From Clostridiales bacterium DTU089 (lineage in GTDB: Bacteria; Bacillota; Clostridia; Oscillospirales; Acutalibacteraceae): 64,000 bases of DNA. A program made the translations under genes and the position numbers. The notes under the pieces were generated by a model that saw nothing but the letters and a program-made list of their open reading frames with translations, did no database searches and was not told the DNA's origin. This document shows, piece by piece, positions 42,280 to 52,523 of the stretch. Positions within the stretch are counted from its first letter, which is position 1. Every line of letters starts with the position of its first letter. Where the stretch lies: NCBI GenBank assembly GCA_001513045.1, contig LFSB01000002.1, positions 1-64,000 on the forward strand, read 5' to 3'.

Positions 42280-45200
42280 ATGAAAAAGGGAAAATTCATC
42301 ACCAAGCTTTCGGCGGTAATGCTTGCCGTTGTAATGCTCATCACGGCCATGCCGTCTGCGGTGTTTGCGTTAGGTGATTCAGACCTGCGCTTTGCCGTTA
42401 TTTCGGATGTTCACTATTTCAATGAAGCGGACATGGGCAACAAGACCGCCGATTTTGAGGAGTGGGCAATGCAGGGCAACAAGCAGTACATGTTCCAGGA
42501 GGGGCTTATAGAGTCTGCTCTTGCGGCGTTTGCGGCACATGCCGAGGAAAACGGCCTCAAGTATGTGCTTATGCCCGGAGACCTTACGATGAACGGCGAA
42601 TATTCCGGACATTCGGCTCTTGCTGCAAGGCTTGAGAGGTTTGAAGCGGAAACCGGGCTTGAGGTCATCGTTGCCAACGGCAACCACGACATCAACAACA
42701 GCAAGGCATCAACCTTCAAAAACGATGTTGCGGAATACTCAAGAGCTACAACTCCGGAGGAGTTCAAGGAAATATATAAAAATCTCGGCTACGATATAGC
42801 CTATCACACCTTTGCCCCGTCATCGGGCAAGGCGGGCATGCTTTCCTATTCGGTGCAGCTTGAGGGCGGCTATCGCCTTATAATGATGGACGGCGGAAAG
42901 TATTCCTCCGACAACACCGAGAGCGGTGAGGACGAGCACGAAACCGGCGGCAATTATACCGCACAGCTTATGCAGTGGATACTCTCCGAAATAGCCGATG
43001 CAAAGGCGCACGGAGAAACCCCGATAGGTCTTACCCACTGGAGCATATATCCTCATTATGACGCGCAGGAGGATATTCTCAACGGCTTCGTTATCGACAA
43101 TTTCCGTGAGGTTTCGGAAACGCTGGCGGATGCGGGAATGCATTATGTTTTCACCGGTCACTCCCACGCCAACGACATCTCCTCGCATGTGTCCGACAAC
43201 GGCGAGATAATCTATGATTGCCAGACAAATGCCTTTATAGAGTTCCCCAACTATTTCAGAGAGGTCACCTTCTCAAAGGACGCAGAGAAAATAACAGCCG
43301 ATTATGAGCTGTTTGATGTTGATTGCGTTCTTCCCGTCACCGCGAACGGTGTGACCTATGAGCAGCCCTACAGAGTTACGCAATCCTTCAACTACACCTA
43401 CAAGGGCGGAGATGTCGGAGCCTACCTTTCGGGCATGGCGTGTCCGTGGCTGGAATATCTGTTCGAGGATATAACCGAGCAGGGCGGACTCGTAAAATAT
43501 CTTGCGAGCTCCGGAATAGACATAGAGGGCATTCTCAAGCAGTATATCGGTGACGGCATTTTCCTCGGAGATAAGGATATCGTTACCCCGAACAACCTCA
43601 TGGCGTTTGTCAACGACCTCGGCAGCCAGATAGACAAGCGCTACATAGAAAATCCCGAATACACACTCGGTATAGTCAGAAACGCCATACAGACACTTTG
43701 TGACTATCCGGTTTCGGAATATCCGTGCACCTTCTTCCTTGAGGAATACGGCGTCGGCGACCCGGCTAAGCCCGGCACCTTCGGCGATGCGGTGCTTATA
43801 GCAATGTATTCAATGTGGAGCGGCGATGAAGACATCGAGGACGATGTCTTCATGCAGGATGTGCTTTATCAGTTTGAATACGGCGATCTTGTATATAAAA
43901 TACTCGACCTTTTAATTGAGCTGCTCGTAAACGATGTTGTTCAGGACGAAATTCTTTCCAATCTGTATGTTAACGTGGATACCTTCTTCAACAACACCCC
44001 CTATGAGCAGGCAGGCTCCTTCGTGCAGATTGCGCTTGACCTCATAACCTCGCTGTTCGGAACAGATAAGGCGTCGGCTGAGGATGCTCTCAAGGCAATT
44101 ATCGGCGACGGCAGCCAGACGGCAGCAGAGGGCTATCAGGGCAGAACGACATACCTCCAGCTTGTCAACCTCGTTCTCAAGGTGCTCGATAAAACCGGAA
44201 CACTTGAGGGCGGCAGCGTAAACGGAGTTCTTGACGTTCTTATGGAGGAATATCTTACCGACAGCCAGATGGAGGCGGTAGGCTATCTCTTCGCGAGAGT
44301 CATAGAGGATTTTGCTACCGATAACGACCCCGGTGCTCAGATGGACGGCTTTGCATCCTTGAGCTATGAGGGCAAGCTTCCGGTGGTTCCCACCGCGGAT
44401 GATTTCAGACTTCCCTCCACGGTGAGCGTTACTCTCGGAAACGATGCGTCAACCTCAAGAAGCATCAGCTGGTACACCAAGTACTCCGTAACCGGAACCG
44501 ATATTGAAATCGTACCCTACGCGGAGCTTCCCGTATTTACGGGAATCCCGTCAACAGGCAAAAACATCAAAGCTTCGGTTGAGCTTGTTACGCGCACATA
44601 TCCCGGTGTGGACCTCGGTGCTCTCGGAATAATGTCCAACGATATGAAGCTCAATCACCACACGATAAGCATTACCGGTCTTGAGCCGGGCACAAAATAT
44701 TCTTACAGAATAGGCGATGCCGAAAAGGGCTGGTGGAGCGCTCCGGCGGTCATAGAAACAGCCGACAATTCCGACGCCTTTACCTTCCTCTATATGACTG
44801 ATCTTCAGGGGCAGAACCCGGTGCAGTATACGCAGGTCAAGCAGGTGATAGACAAGGCGTTTGAGATGTATCCCGAGGCAAAGTTCATAGCCTCAACCGG
44901 AGACCAGGTTGATAAGGGCGACAATCTCAAGCACTGGAAGATGCTTTTCAATATCTCCTCAGACAAGCTTATGAGTGTTCCCTTCATGCCTACTGCGGGC
45001 AACCATGAGGAGAAGGGCGAATATGCACTTGAACAGAATTTTGTGCTTCCGAACGTGCCGTCTCAGGACACAATAACGGGAACTTACTATTCGTTTGATT
45101 ACAACAACGCCCACTTTACAGTGCTCAACACCAACGATTTGTCGGATGATAACGCACTGTCAGATGCACAGACCGAGTGGCTCAAGGCGGACGTTGAGGG

Positions 45201-45918
45201 CAGCGATGCAGACTGGAACATCGTCATGCTTCATAAGGCTGTCTATTCCAACGGTTCTCATTATGACGACAAGGATGTCAAGGCTCTGCGCGAGCAGCTT
45301 TCCGTTCTCATGCCGCAGCTCGGTATAGACGTGGTCCTTCAGGGACACGACCATGTATATCTCAGAACCGACGTTATGGCGAACAACGAGGTTGTTTCCG
45401 GAGAGACAAAGACCGTTACCTTCAACGGAAACGACTATGTCTCCACACTCGACCCGTCAGGCTCGTTCTATGTAATAGGTGCAACGGGCGGTGTTAAAAA
45501 CTATGTCGCCAAGGACGCGAGCGAGACCGATGAGCTGTTCCCGAGAGCACAGGCGATAGTTGACACCTCGTTGTCGGTCTTCTCGGCAATAACCATTGAC
45601 GGAAGAAACCTTTACTTCGACGCCTACACTGTCGACACCGAAAATGATACCACGCAGAGGATAGACAGCTTTGCAATAGAAAAATCCCCGGCTCCGGTAG
45701 GCATACTTCTCGGTGATGTCGATTTTGACGGTCTTGTAACGGCAGCGGATGCGCGTATTATTCTTCGCTGCGCAACCGGTCTTGAATCTCTCTCGGAGGA
45801 CGCGTTCGTAGCGGCAGACGTTGACTTTAAGGACGGAATAACCGCAGCGGATGCCAGAGCGGTGCTGCGCGTGGCTGCTAAGCTGGAAAGTTTTGAAAAC
45901 GAATACGTTTATTATTGA
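42280..45918 (+). CDS. Secreted double metallophosphoesterase with C-terminal dockerin
   Basis: 1212 residues from ATG 42280 (ACGGAGG nine bases upstream). Signal peptide MKKGKFITKLSAVMLAVVML followed by ITAMPSAVFA. First calcineurin-like metallophosphoesterase domain (about 33-340): FAVISDVHY, MPGDLTMNGE, NGNHD and FTGHSHAND. A long helical middle section (about 360-690) of no known fold. Then a purple acid phosphatase-like fibronectin domain (GLEPGTKYSYRIGD) and a second metallophosphoesterase (about 835-1110): STGDQVDKGDN, TAGNHEEKGEY and LQGHDHVYLRTD. The end is a type I dockerin: two calcium-binding repeats, LGDVDFDGLVTAADARIILR and ADVDFKDGITAADARAVLR. A dockerin implies docking to a cohesin on a scaffold or on the cell surface. 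Substrates are unknown. Confidence 0.9.
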   Translation: MKKGKFITKLSAVMLAVVMLITAMPSAVFALGDSDLRFAVISDVHYFNEADMGNKTADFEEWAMQGNKQYMFQEGLIESALAAFAAHAEENGLKYVLMPGDLTMNGEYSGHSALAARLERFEAETGLEVIVANGNHDINNSKASTFKNDVAEYSRATTPEEFKEIYKNLGYDIAYHTFAPSSGKAGMLSYSVQLEGGYRLIMMDGGKYSSDNTESGEDEHETGGNYTAQLMQWILSEIADAKAHGETPIGLTHWSIYPHYDAQEDILNGFVIDNFREVSETLADAGMHYVFTGHSHANDISSHVSDNGEIIYDCQTNAFIEFPNYFREVTFSKDAEKITADYELFDVDCVLPVTANGVTYEQPYRVTQSFNYTYKGGDVGAYLSGMACPWLEYLFEDITEQGGLVKYLASSGIDIEGILKQYIGDGIFLGDKDIVTPNNLMAFVNDLGSQIDKRYIENPEYTLGIVRNAIQTLCDYPVSEYPCTFFLEEYGVGDPAKPGTFGDAVLIAMYSMWSGDEDIEDDVFMQDVLYQFEYGDLVYKILDLLIELLVNDVVQDEILSNLYVNVDTFFNNTPYEQAGSFVQIALDLITSLFGTDKASAEDALKAIIGDGSQTAAEGYQGRTTYLQLVNLVLKVLDKTGTLEGGSVNGVLDVLMEEYLTDSQMEAVGYLFARVIEDFATDNDPGAQMDGFASLSYEGKLPVVPTADDFRLPSTVSVTLGNDASTSRSISWYTKYSVTGTDIEIVPYAELPVFTGIPSTGKNIKASVELVTRTYPGVDLGALGIMSNDMKLNHHTISITGLEPGTKYSYRIGDAEKGWWSAPAVIETADNSDAFTFLYMTDLQGQNPVQYTQVKQVIDKAFEMYPEAKFIASTGDQVDKGDNLKHWKMLFNISSDKLMSVPFMPTAGNHEEKGEYALEQNFVLPNVPSQDTITGTYYSFDYNNAHFTVLNTNDLSDDNALSDAQTEWLKADVEGSDADWNIVMLHKAVYSNGSHYDDKDVKALREQLSVLMPQLGIDVVLQGHDHVYLRTDVMANNEVVSGETKTVTFNGNDYVSTLDPSGSFYVIGATGGVKNYVAKDASETDELFPRAQAIVDTSLSVFSAITIDGRNLYFDAYTVDTENDTTQRIDSFAIEKSPAPVGILLGDVDFDGLVTAADARIILRCATGLESLSEDAFVAADVDFKDGITAADARAVLRVAAKLESFENEYVYY

Positions 45919-45941
45919 AAAATTTTATCGGAGGGGTCTGT

Positions 45942-47528
45942 ATGAAGCATCTGGCAAAATGGCTTGATGATGCGCTGTTTTACGAAATTTATCCTCAGAG
46001 CTATCTTGATACGAATTCGGACGGAATCGGCGACCTCAACGGAGTGATTGAAAAGCTCGACTACATAAACGGACTCGGCTTTAATGCCATATGGCTCAAT
46101 CCGTGCTTTGATTCTCCGTTCTGCGATGCGGGATATGATGTTCGGGACTATAAAAAAATTGCTCCGCGCTACGGAACAATGGAGGATATGCAGCGTCTTA
46201 TAGATGAAATGCATTCAAGAGGTATGCATCTGTTCCTCGACCTTGTGGCGGGTCACACCTCGGAGGAGCATGAGTGGTTCAAGGCATCGAAAAGCAGTGC
46301 TGATAACGAGTTTTCAGACCGCTATATCTGGGCGGGTGAGGACGATGTGTTCAAAAACGCCGGAATAGGCGGCATGGCAAAAAACACCGAGGGACGAAAA
46401 GGGAAGTATCACTACAATTTCTTCACCGTTCAGCCCTCTCTGAACTTCGGCTTTGCCGAGGTTACGGCACCCTGGCAGACTCCCGCCGGCTCTCCGGCGG
46501 CAAAAAGGACCACCGAAGCGATAAAGGACATCATACGCTTTTGGTGCCTCAAGGGTGTTGACGGCTTCCGCGTGGATATGGCATATTCGCTTGTCAAGGC
46601 GGAAAAAGAGGGCAGAGCGGGCACAATAGCCGTCTGGCAGGACATTTTTGCCATGATGGACGAGGAGTTTCCGGAGTGCGCAATGGTTTCCGAATGGGGC
46701 AATGCGCGCGAATCCTCACTGGCAGGCTTCCCCATGGATTTTTATATGCAAATGAACTCCCTGGGCTTCGGGGATATGTTTGACTACGGCGACCCGGAGG
46801 ATGTTGACGGTACACCGTTTTTCTCGGAGAAGGGTGAGGGCAACGCGGCGGTGTTTGCAAAGGACATCACAAGACTGCTTTCGGAGAACGCAGGCAGAGG
46901 TTATCTCTCATTCATAACCGGAAATCACGATATTCACCGCAGACCTCGCTGTCTGCCTGATGCACAGTTTAAAATAACCTACGGCTTTATTTACACAATG
47001 CCGGGCGTCCCGTTTATGTATTACGGTGACGAAATCGGTATGCGCGAGGTGCTTGACCTTGACCCGGTGGAGGGCAGCATGTACCGCACGGGAGCGAGAA
47101 CTCCCATGCAGTGGAGCAGCGCTGAAAACGCAGGCTTTTCGCAGGCGGATGAGGACGAGCTGTATATTCCTCTCGATTCCGATAAAAACCGTCCTACGGT
47201 TGAACAGCAGCTTGCCGACAGCGACTCAATACTCAATTTCGTAAAATCCATACTGGCGTTCAGAAAGGCCAATCCGGCACTCAAGGCGTCCGCGGGAACA
47301 GAGTTCCTTTTCGCTCAGGAGGATACATATCCGCTTGTATACAGACGCTTTTGTGCTGAGCAATCACTTATTGTTGCGGTGAATCCCGCAGACCGTGCCG
47401 TGAGTGCGGATATATCACGCGAGCTTCGGCTCAAGCCGGTATTCGTGTTCGGCGGCGGTGCGCAGGTCAACGCAAGCAAGATAGAAATGCAGCCGCAGAG
47501 CTTCGCAATATTTGAAGAAATCCGATAA
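45942..47528 (+). CDS. GH13 alpha-amylase-family enzyme
   Basis: 528 residues from ATG 45942 with GGAGGGG upstream; the ATG at 45915 overlaps the previous stop and is unlikely. GH13 regions: YEIYPQSYLDTNSDGIGDLNG at the start, DLVAGHTSEEHEWF, the nucleophile D in GFRVDMAYSL, acid/base E in MVSEWGNA and the TGNHDIHRR pair. No signal peptide, so cytoplasmic. It resembles alpha-glucosidase/trehalose-synthase-like enzymes acting on alpha-glucosides. It lies 23 bases after the dockerin gene and 16 bases before the oxidoreductase, so co-transcription is plausible though their locations differ. Confidence 0.9.
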   Translation: MKHLAKWLDDALFYEIYPQSYLDTNSDGIGDLNGVIEKLDYINGLGFNAIWLNPCFDSPFCDAGYDVRDYKKIAPRYGTMEDMQRLIDEMHSRGMHLFLDLVAGHTSEEHEWFKASKSSADNEFSDRYIWAGEDDVFKNAGIGGMAKNTEGRKGKYHYNFFTVQPSLNFGFAEVTAPWQTPAGSPAAKRTTEAIKDIIRFWCLKGVDGFRVDMAYSLVKAEKEGRAGTIAVWQDIFAMMDEEFPECAMVSEWGNARESSLAGFPMDFYMQMNSLGFGDMFDYGDPEDVDGTPFFSEKGEGNAAVFAKDITRLLSENAGRGYLSFITGNHDIHRRPRCLPDAQFKITYGFIYTMPGVPFMYYGDEIGMREVLDLDPVEGSMYRTGARTPMQWSSAENAGFSQADEDELYIPLDSDKNRPTVEQQLADSDSILNFVKSILAFRKANPALKASAGTEFLFAQEDTYPLVYRRFCAEQSLIVAVNPADRAVSADISRELRLKPVFVFGGGAQVNASKIEMQPQSFAIFEEIR

Positions 47529-47544
47529 TAATGGAGGAATGAAA

Positions 47545-48714
47545 ATGTCACAGCAAAAGGTTCGTTACGGCATTATAGGCATCGGCAACATGGGCTCAGG
47601 GCATCTGAGATATTTCAAGCAGGGCAAGCTTCCCGAAATGGAGCTTGTAGCCGTTGCCGACATCAACCCCGAAAGACTTGAATGGGCGGCTGAGCAGCTG
47701 CCTGAGCTCAAGCTGTTCAACACCTCGGACGCTCTGATAGAGTCCGGACTGGTTGATGCCGTAGTCATAGCAACTCCGCACTATTTCCACCCGCCCATAG
47801 CCATAAAGGCATTTGAAGCGGGGCTTCATGTTCTCACCGAAAAGCCTGCCGGAGTGTATACCAAGCAGGTGCGCGAGATGAATGAGGCTGCGAAAAAAAG
47901 CGGCAAGACCTTCGGTATAGTTTACAATCAGAGAACAAACTGTGTTTACCGTGCCATGCATGATATAGTCAAAAGCGGTAAATACGGCGAAATAAGACGT
48001 GTCAACTGGGTGATTACCGACTGGTTCCGTACGCAGGCGTATTATAATTCCGGCGGATGGCGCGCAACATGGGAAGGCGAAGGCGGCGGAGTGCTGCTCA
48101 ACCAATGTCCCCACAATCTTGATTTGTGGCAGTGGATATGCGGTATGCCTTCAAAGATAAGAGCGGTCTGCCGCGAGGGAAAGTGGCATGATATAGAGGT
48201 CGAGGACGATGTTATGATATATGCCGAATATCCCAACGGCGCCAGCGGAGTATTCATAACCACCACAGGCGACTGCCCCGGCACGAACCGTCTTGAGATA
48301 ACTCTTGACCGCGCAAAGCTGGTCAGTGAGGACGGCAAGGTTATGCTCTGGGAGCTCAGCGAGGGCACAGATGAATTCTGCCGCAACGCCACAGAGGGCT
48401 TTGCAAAAATCGATACAGAGGAAATCGAGGTTGAGCTTGACGGTAAGAATCCTCAGCATATCGGAATCCTTAACGCCTTTGCAGCGCATATACTCAGAGG
48501 AGAGCCTCTTGTCGCAAACGGCGAGGAGGGCATAAACGGCCTTACTATTTCAAACGCGGCATTCCTTTCCTCGTGGCTTGGCAAGGAGATAGTTCTTCCT
48601 ATAGATGAGGAGCTGTATTATTCCGAGCTTCAGAAGAAGATATCCGCATCGCAGGGTAAAAAAGAAGTAAAAGAATCAGTTCAGTCAGATATGGGCTCAA
48701 CCTTCGGTTCATAA
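47545..48714 (+). CDS. Gfo/Idh/MocA-family oxidoreductase
   Basis: 389 residues from ATG 47545, seven bases after GGAGG; the ATG at 47539 is too close. N-terminal Rossmann loop GIIGIGNMGSGHLRYF, followed by EKPAGVYTKQV (catalytic lysine in EKP) and GGGVLLNQCPHNLDLWQWICG, all typical. Probably an NAD-dependent sugar or inositol dehydrogenase. Substrate not readable. It sits behind GH13, so it may act on the released sugar. Confidence 0.9.
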   Translation: MSQQKVRYGIIGIGNMGSGHLRYFKQGKLPEMELVAVADINPERLEWAAEQLPELKLFNTSDALIESGLVDAVVIATPHYFHPPIAIKAFEAGLHVLTEKPAGVYTKQVREMNEAAKKSGKTFGIVYNQRTNCVYRAMHDIVKSGKYGEIRRVNWVITDWFRTQAYYNSGGWRATWEGEGGGVLLNQCPHNLDLWQWICGMPSKIRAVCREGKWHDIEVEDDVMIYAEYPNGASGVFITTTGDCPGTNRLEITLDRAKLVSEDGKVMLWELSEGTDEFCRNATEGFAKIDTEEIEVELDGKNPQHIGILNAFAAHILRGEPLVANGEEGINGLTISNAAFLSSWLGKEIVLPIDEELYYSELQKKISASQGKKEVKESVQSDMGSTFGS

Positions 48715-48730
48715 GGGAGAACAGAGATAA

Positions 48731-50101
48731 ATGAAGAGAGTTATAAAAGCGTTTTGGGCTCTTACGGTATGTTTGATGCTTTTTACAGCGACTGTTGTTC
48801 CGGCATTTGCTGCCGGTGAATATGCAGTGTCGGTAAACGGCGGAAACGTATTTGAGGGTTCAAGTGTATCCGAAGCGGTTTCGCTTGCGGGCTTTTCGGG
48901 AAACACGGGTGAGATAACCTCACTTTCGGTTAACGGAAACATATCGGGTCAGAGCGGTTATATAAAGGGTTTGTCTAACCTTTCGTCACTCACTGTTTCC
49001 GGTTCGGCAATAATACCGAATGCTGCGTTTTCCGGTATGACCTCACTTACCTCGGTAAGTCTTTCGTCTGTTCAGTCGGTGGGTGCGGCGGCATTCAGCG
49101 GCTGCAGCTCGCTGAGCAGAGTTTCGCTCGGAGGCGTAAGAACGATATATCGTAATGCGTTCTCAGGAACCGCAATTTCCTCGCTTACGCTCGGCAGTAC
49201 CCCGCCGTCACTGCCCAACGGAAATCCGTTTCCCGCTTCACTCAAGCAGATTACGGTTCCGTCATCGTCTGAGTACAGGGCTGTAAATGATGGAAACACA
49301 AGTGATAATCTGTGGTACGGCATGGCGATATACGCACCGTCTGAGGTCACAGCCCCGCCGCCTCCGCCCGCTACGGAGAATTCACAGGGCGGAGAAGACC
49401 CGCAACCGTCGGGAGAGCAGCCTCCGGTGGAGCAGCCGTCGTCACAGCAGGATGTTTCCCAGACGCGTGAACCCACCACACACCGGACTACCACCGGTAT
49501 CAACGGCGAGACGCAGGGTGTGTTCACCGTAACAATAAACACAAACGGCGGAACACATTTCGATTCAATACAGATTCCCGCGGGAGAGCTCATACCCCCT
49601 TCGGCAAATGAGCCGCAGAGAGAGGGCTTCACCTTCAACGGGTGGTATAAGGACCCCGAGCTTACAATGCTGTGGGATTTCGCAACCGAGACAGTAGCTG
49701 CAGACATGACCCTTTACGCGGGCTGGACTGCGCTTGAAGGAGTGACGGTATATAAAATCACGGTTGCCGAGATACAGGGCGGAAAGCTGGTGCCCAGCCC
49801 GGCAGAGGCTATACCGGGAGAGACGATAATCGTTTCGGTGGTACCGGAGAGCGGTAAAAGACTGAAGGCGGGAAGCGTAACCTGCGACGGAACGGCACTC
49901 GGCGGATATACCTTTAAAATGCCGGAGCATGATGTAATTATAAGTGCCGAATTTGAAGATATTCCGAAAACACAGGAGGGCTTTTTACACAGCAGACTTT
50001 TTAAGCTTCTTGCAGTGCTTGCGGCGATAGTCATACTTGTCACCATCATCGTTATGCTTGCCATGCATGAAAGGATAAAGAAGCTCAACAGCGATTATTA
50101 A
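48731..50101 (+). CDS. Secreted LRR and InlB-repeat surface protein with C-terminal helix
   Basis: 456 residues. Signal peptide with VCLMLFTATVVPAFA; several LRR_5-like repeats to residue 160 (AFSGMTSLTSVSL, AFSGCSSLSRVSL), a Pro/Gln/Ser linker (about 200-260), a Listeria-Bacteroides (InlB/Flg_new) repeat (VTINTNGGTHFDSIQIPAG, then GFTFNGWYKDPE and TLYAGWT), a beta domain, and a single membrane helix at the end (LLAVLAAIVILVTIIVMLA). It is a surface anchored adhesin-like protein. It starts 16 bases after the oxidoreductase stop. Confidence 0.87.
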   Translation: MKRVIKAFWALTVCLMLFTATVVPAFAAGEYAVSVNGGNVFEGSSVSEAVSLAGFSGNTGEITSLSVNGNISGQSGYIKGLSNLSSLTVSGSAIIPNAAFSGMTSLTSVSLSSVQSVGAAAFSGCSSLSRVSLGGVRTIYRNAFSGTAISSLTLGSTPPSLPNGNPFPASLKQITVPSSSEYRAVNDGNTSDNLWYGMAIYAPSEVTAPPPPPATENSQGGEDPQPSGEQPPVEQPSSQQDVSQTREPTTHRTTTGINGETQGVFTVTINTNGGTHFDSIQIPAGELIPPSANEPQREGFTFNGWYKDPELTMLWDFATETVAADMTLYAGWTALEGVTVYKITVAEIQGGKLVPSPAEAIPGETIIVSVVPESGKRLKAGSVTCDGTALGGYTFKMPEHDVIISAEFEDIPKTQEGFLHSRLFKLLAVLAAIVILVTIIVMLAMHERIKKLNSDY

Positions 50102-50114
50102 ACACGGCAAATAA

Positions 50115-50145
50115 AAAAGAACGCTTTAAATAGCGTTCTTTTTTT
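50115..50145. terminator. Bidirectional terminator
   Basis: AAGAACGCT pairs with AGCGTTCTT around TTAAAT, with a T run on the plus strand and A6 on the other side (U tract on the minus strand). It ends the surface-protein unit and the whiA unit. Confidence 0.93.
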
Positions 50146-51034
50146 ATCTTTGATTTTTAGCTATCTCCTCAAGCTTTGCGAGCCGTCTGTTGACGCTTGA
50201 GCGCGACATGGGAGGAGACATCATTCTGCCGAGCTCTGTAAGGCTGAGCTCCGGATTATCCAGCCGCAGCTGAGCTATACGTCTGAGCTGTTCGGGGAGG
50301 GTGTCGAGCCCGCGGGTGTTGGCAATACTCATAATAGCGTCGGTCTGTACCATGGCGGCGTTAAAGGTGCGGTCAAGATTTGCGCTCTCAAAATTAGTTT
50401 TACGGTTGACTGTGTTGCGGACATCCTTATATATCTTTATGCTCATAAGCTCAAGCACCGAGTTGTTGGCTCCCATTGCTCCGAGCAGGTCCTCGATTTC
50501 CTCGCTGTCCTTGAAATATACAGCACAGTTGTTCGAGCGCGATACGCTTTTCGGCATCAGACCCGATTCGGCAATCAGGGTTTGCAAATCACGGCACAGC
50601 TTGATTCGCGATACTGTAAATTCGAGATGATATTCACGCTGAGGCGATGTTACGCAGCCGCACGAGAGAAAGGCTCCGCGAAGGAAGGCGGAGCTGCAGC
50701 ATTCATCGGCAAGATTGGCACGGTTTATGCGCAGAGCCACCTCGTTTCCCGAATAGCCGAACTCCGAAAGCACTTTTTTGCGCTGCTGAGCACCTTCAAC
50801 GGACAAGGTATATTTACCCGAGCCGGAAAGCTTTATTGACGGAGTTATACCGGTGGCGGCGGACACGCTGTCACGGTATTTTTCAGCCACGCATTCAAGG
50901 TCCGTCAGCATGCTTATACGGGAAGCGGAGAATTCCCTCCCGAACAGGAGCATCCCGAAGGCCTCAGCCTTCAGGCAGCAGGGCTTGGATTCAACAGAGC
51001 ACAGCTCCTCTTTTATTTGTGATGAAAAAGACAT
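50144..51034 (-). CDS. whiA: WhiA-family DNA-binding protein
   Basis: 296 residues. N-terminal LAGLIDADG-like half (SSQIKEELCSVE, CCLKAEAFGMLLFG, CCSSAFLRGAFLSCGCVTSPQREYHLE) and a C-terminal helix-turn-helix with LRLDNPELSLTELGRMMSPP followed by SRSSVNRRLAKLEE, all typical of WhiA, a regulator of cell division and, in others, of sporulation. The usual murB-rapZ-yvcK-whiA cluster is not seen: murB lies 6 kb away on the other strand and rapZ and yvcK are absent. Its upstream neighbour is a MATE transporter. Confidence 0.95.
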   Translation of the reverse strand: MSFSSQIKEELCSVESKPCCLKAEAFGMLLFGREFSASRISMLTDLECVAEKYRDSVSAATGITPSIKLSGSGKYTLSVEGAQQRKKVLSEFGYSGNEVALRINRANLADECCSSAFLRGAFLSCGCVTSPQREYHLEFTVSRIKLCRDLQTLIAESGLMPKSVSRSNNCAVYFKDSEEIEDLLGAMGANNSVLELMSIKIYKDVRNTVNRKTNFESANLDRTFNAAMVQTDAIMSIANTRGLDTLPEQLRRIAQLRLDNPELSLTELGRMMSPPMSRSSVNRRLAKLEEIAKNQR

Positions 51035-51049
51035 ATATTATCTCCACAC

Positions 51050-52462
51050 TTAATTTTGATTTGCGAGCGCCCTGCGCCCCTCGTCGGTTACGGGTTGTAT
51101 CCATTTGCGCGACCTGAAGCGCCTGATACACAGCAGAGCCTTGAGTGAATCCTCTGCCAGCAGCATAACCGCGAACACGGCTACAAACGGCAGCTTCAGC
51201 ACAAATGCGCTTAAAGCGGTGAGCGGCAGGGAGATAAGCCATACACATAGTATGTCATATCTCATGCCGGAATATATATCTCCGCCGGAACGGAATATTC
51301 CTACAATCTGTATATAAGGTATGTTTCTGAAGAACAGCTCCGCGCCGTAGACGAAAAGTATACCGTAAACAGCATTTCTCGTAAGCTCGGATATGGTTCC
51401 GGACATGTCAAACAGACCTATTATCGGCGCTCTCAGCAGTATAACCGTAACACCCACAAGCAGTGACAGCAGCGGAACAATAAACGCGAAGCGTCTTGCG
51501 TTTGTGACCGCCTCATCAATGCGTCCGGCACCTATTGATTTTCCGACAAGTATGCAGCAGGCGTTGCACAGTCCTACAAAAAAGACGAAGCTGATGCCCT
51601 CTATTGTGCGGTACATGGTGACGGCGGCGTAATATTCATAGCCGAGTCTGCCGAAAATCACATTGTAAAGAAGTGTGCCGAGTCCCCACATGCCTTCATT
51701 CAATGTTACGGGAGTGCATTTGCGTATATATTCGGAAAACAGCTCGCGATTAAATGAAAACGCCTCGCGTATCGGTATGCGGAGCATGTTTTTAGAAAGT
51801 AATGAAATCAGCAATATGGCTACCGGCGAAAACCATGCCGATATGCACGTTGCCAGAGCGGCTCCCGCAACTCCCATTTCCGGCATACCGAATTTTCCGA
51901 AAATCAATCCGTAGTTGAGAACAGCGTTGAGTATTGTCGCGAACAGCGTGACGTACATCGGCAGCTTGACGTTTTCCGTAGAGCGCAGCAGTGTGCTGAA
52001 CGCCTGTGTGAGTGCCGTCGCGGGGTAGGCAAAGCAGGCGACGAGCAAATATTTCATGCCTTCGCTTGTTACTGTAGTATCGTCTGAAAACATACCGAGT
52101 ACGGCTCCGGGAGCGAAACGGGCGATGCAGAAAAATATTGCGGATATGCCGAGAGTGAACGAGGTGAGCAGACCGAAGACCCGGTTTATGTTTTTAATAT
52201 CCTTTATTCCCCAGTATTGAGAGATGAATATCGACGAGCCGGAGCAAAAGCCGAACAGCAGCATGGACATCAGCCAGTTGACCTGCCCCGCCATACCGAC
52301 GGCGGCAAGCGGGATGTCGCCGAGCCGGCTTACCATCAGGGTGTCAACAAGTGCGAACGAGCTCATGAGAAGATTCTGAAACGCGATAGGCAGAGCAAGT
52401 CTGCCTGTTAAGCCCCAGAAGCGGCGGTCGCCGAAATATTTTTTAAATAATGTTGAATTCAC
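51050..52462 (-). CDS. MATE-family efflux transporter
   Basis: 470 residues, about 12 membrane helices. Family features: GRLALPIAFQNLLMSSFALVDTLMVSRLGD at the start, and the repeat in the second half (FVFFVGLCNACCILVGKSIGAG). Such transporters export drugs or metabolites using Na+ or H+. The start codon is GTG at 52462, with AAAGGA upstream. It precedes whiA on the same strand by 15 bases, so the two are one unit. Confidence 0.93.
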   Translation of the reverse strand: MNSTLFKKYFGDRRFWGLTGRLALPIAFQNLLMSSFALVDTLMVSRLGDIPLAAVGMAGQVNWLMSMLLFGFCSGSSIFISQYWGIKDIKNINRVFGLLTSFTLGISAIFFCIARFAPGAVLGMFSDDTTVTSEGMKYLLVACFAYPATALTQAFSTLLRSTENVKLPMYVTLFATILNAVLNYGLIFGKFGMPEMGVAGAALATCISAWFSPVAILLISLLSKNMLRIPIREAFSFNRELFSEYIRKCTPVTLNEGMWGLGTLLYNVIFGRLGYEYYAAVTMYRTIEGISFVFFVGLCNACCILVGKSIGAGRIDEAVTNARRFAFIVPLLSLLVGVTVILLRAPIIGLFDMSGTISELTRNAVYGILFVYGAELFFRNIPYIQIVGIFRSGGDIYSGMRYDILCVWLISLPLTALSAFVLKLPFVAVFAVMLLAEDSLKALLCIRRFRSRKWIQPVTDEGRRALANQN

Positions 52463-52523
52463 TTGAGCGCATCCTTTGTTTGACGTTATTTTTCACTGTG
52501 TTGCACTTGGCTTGACAATCTGA

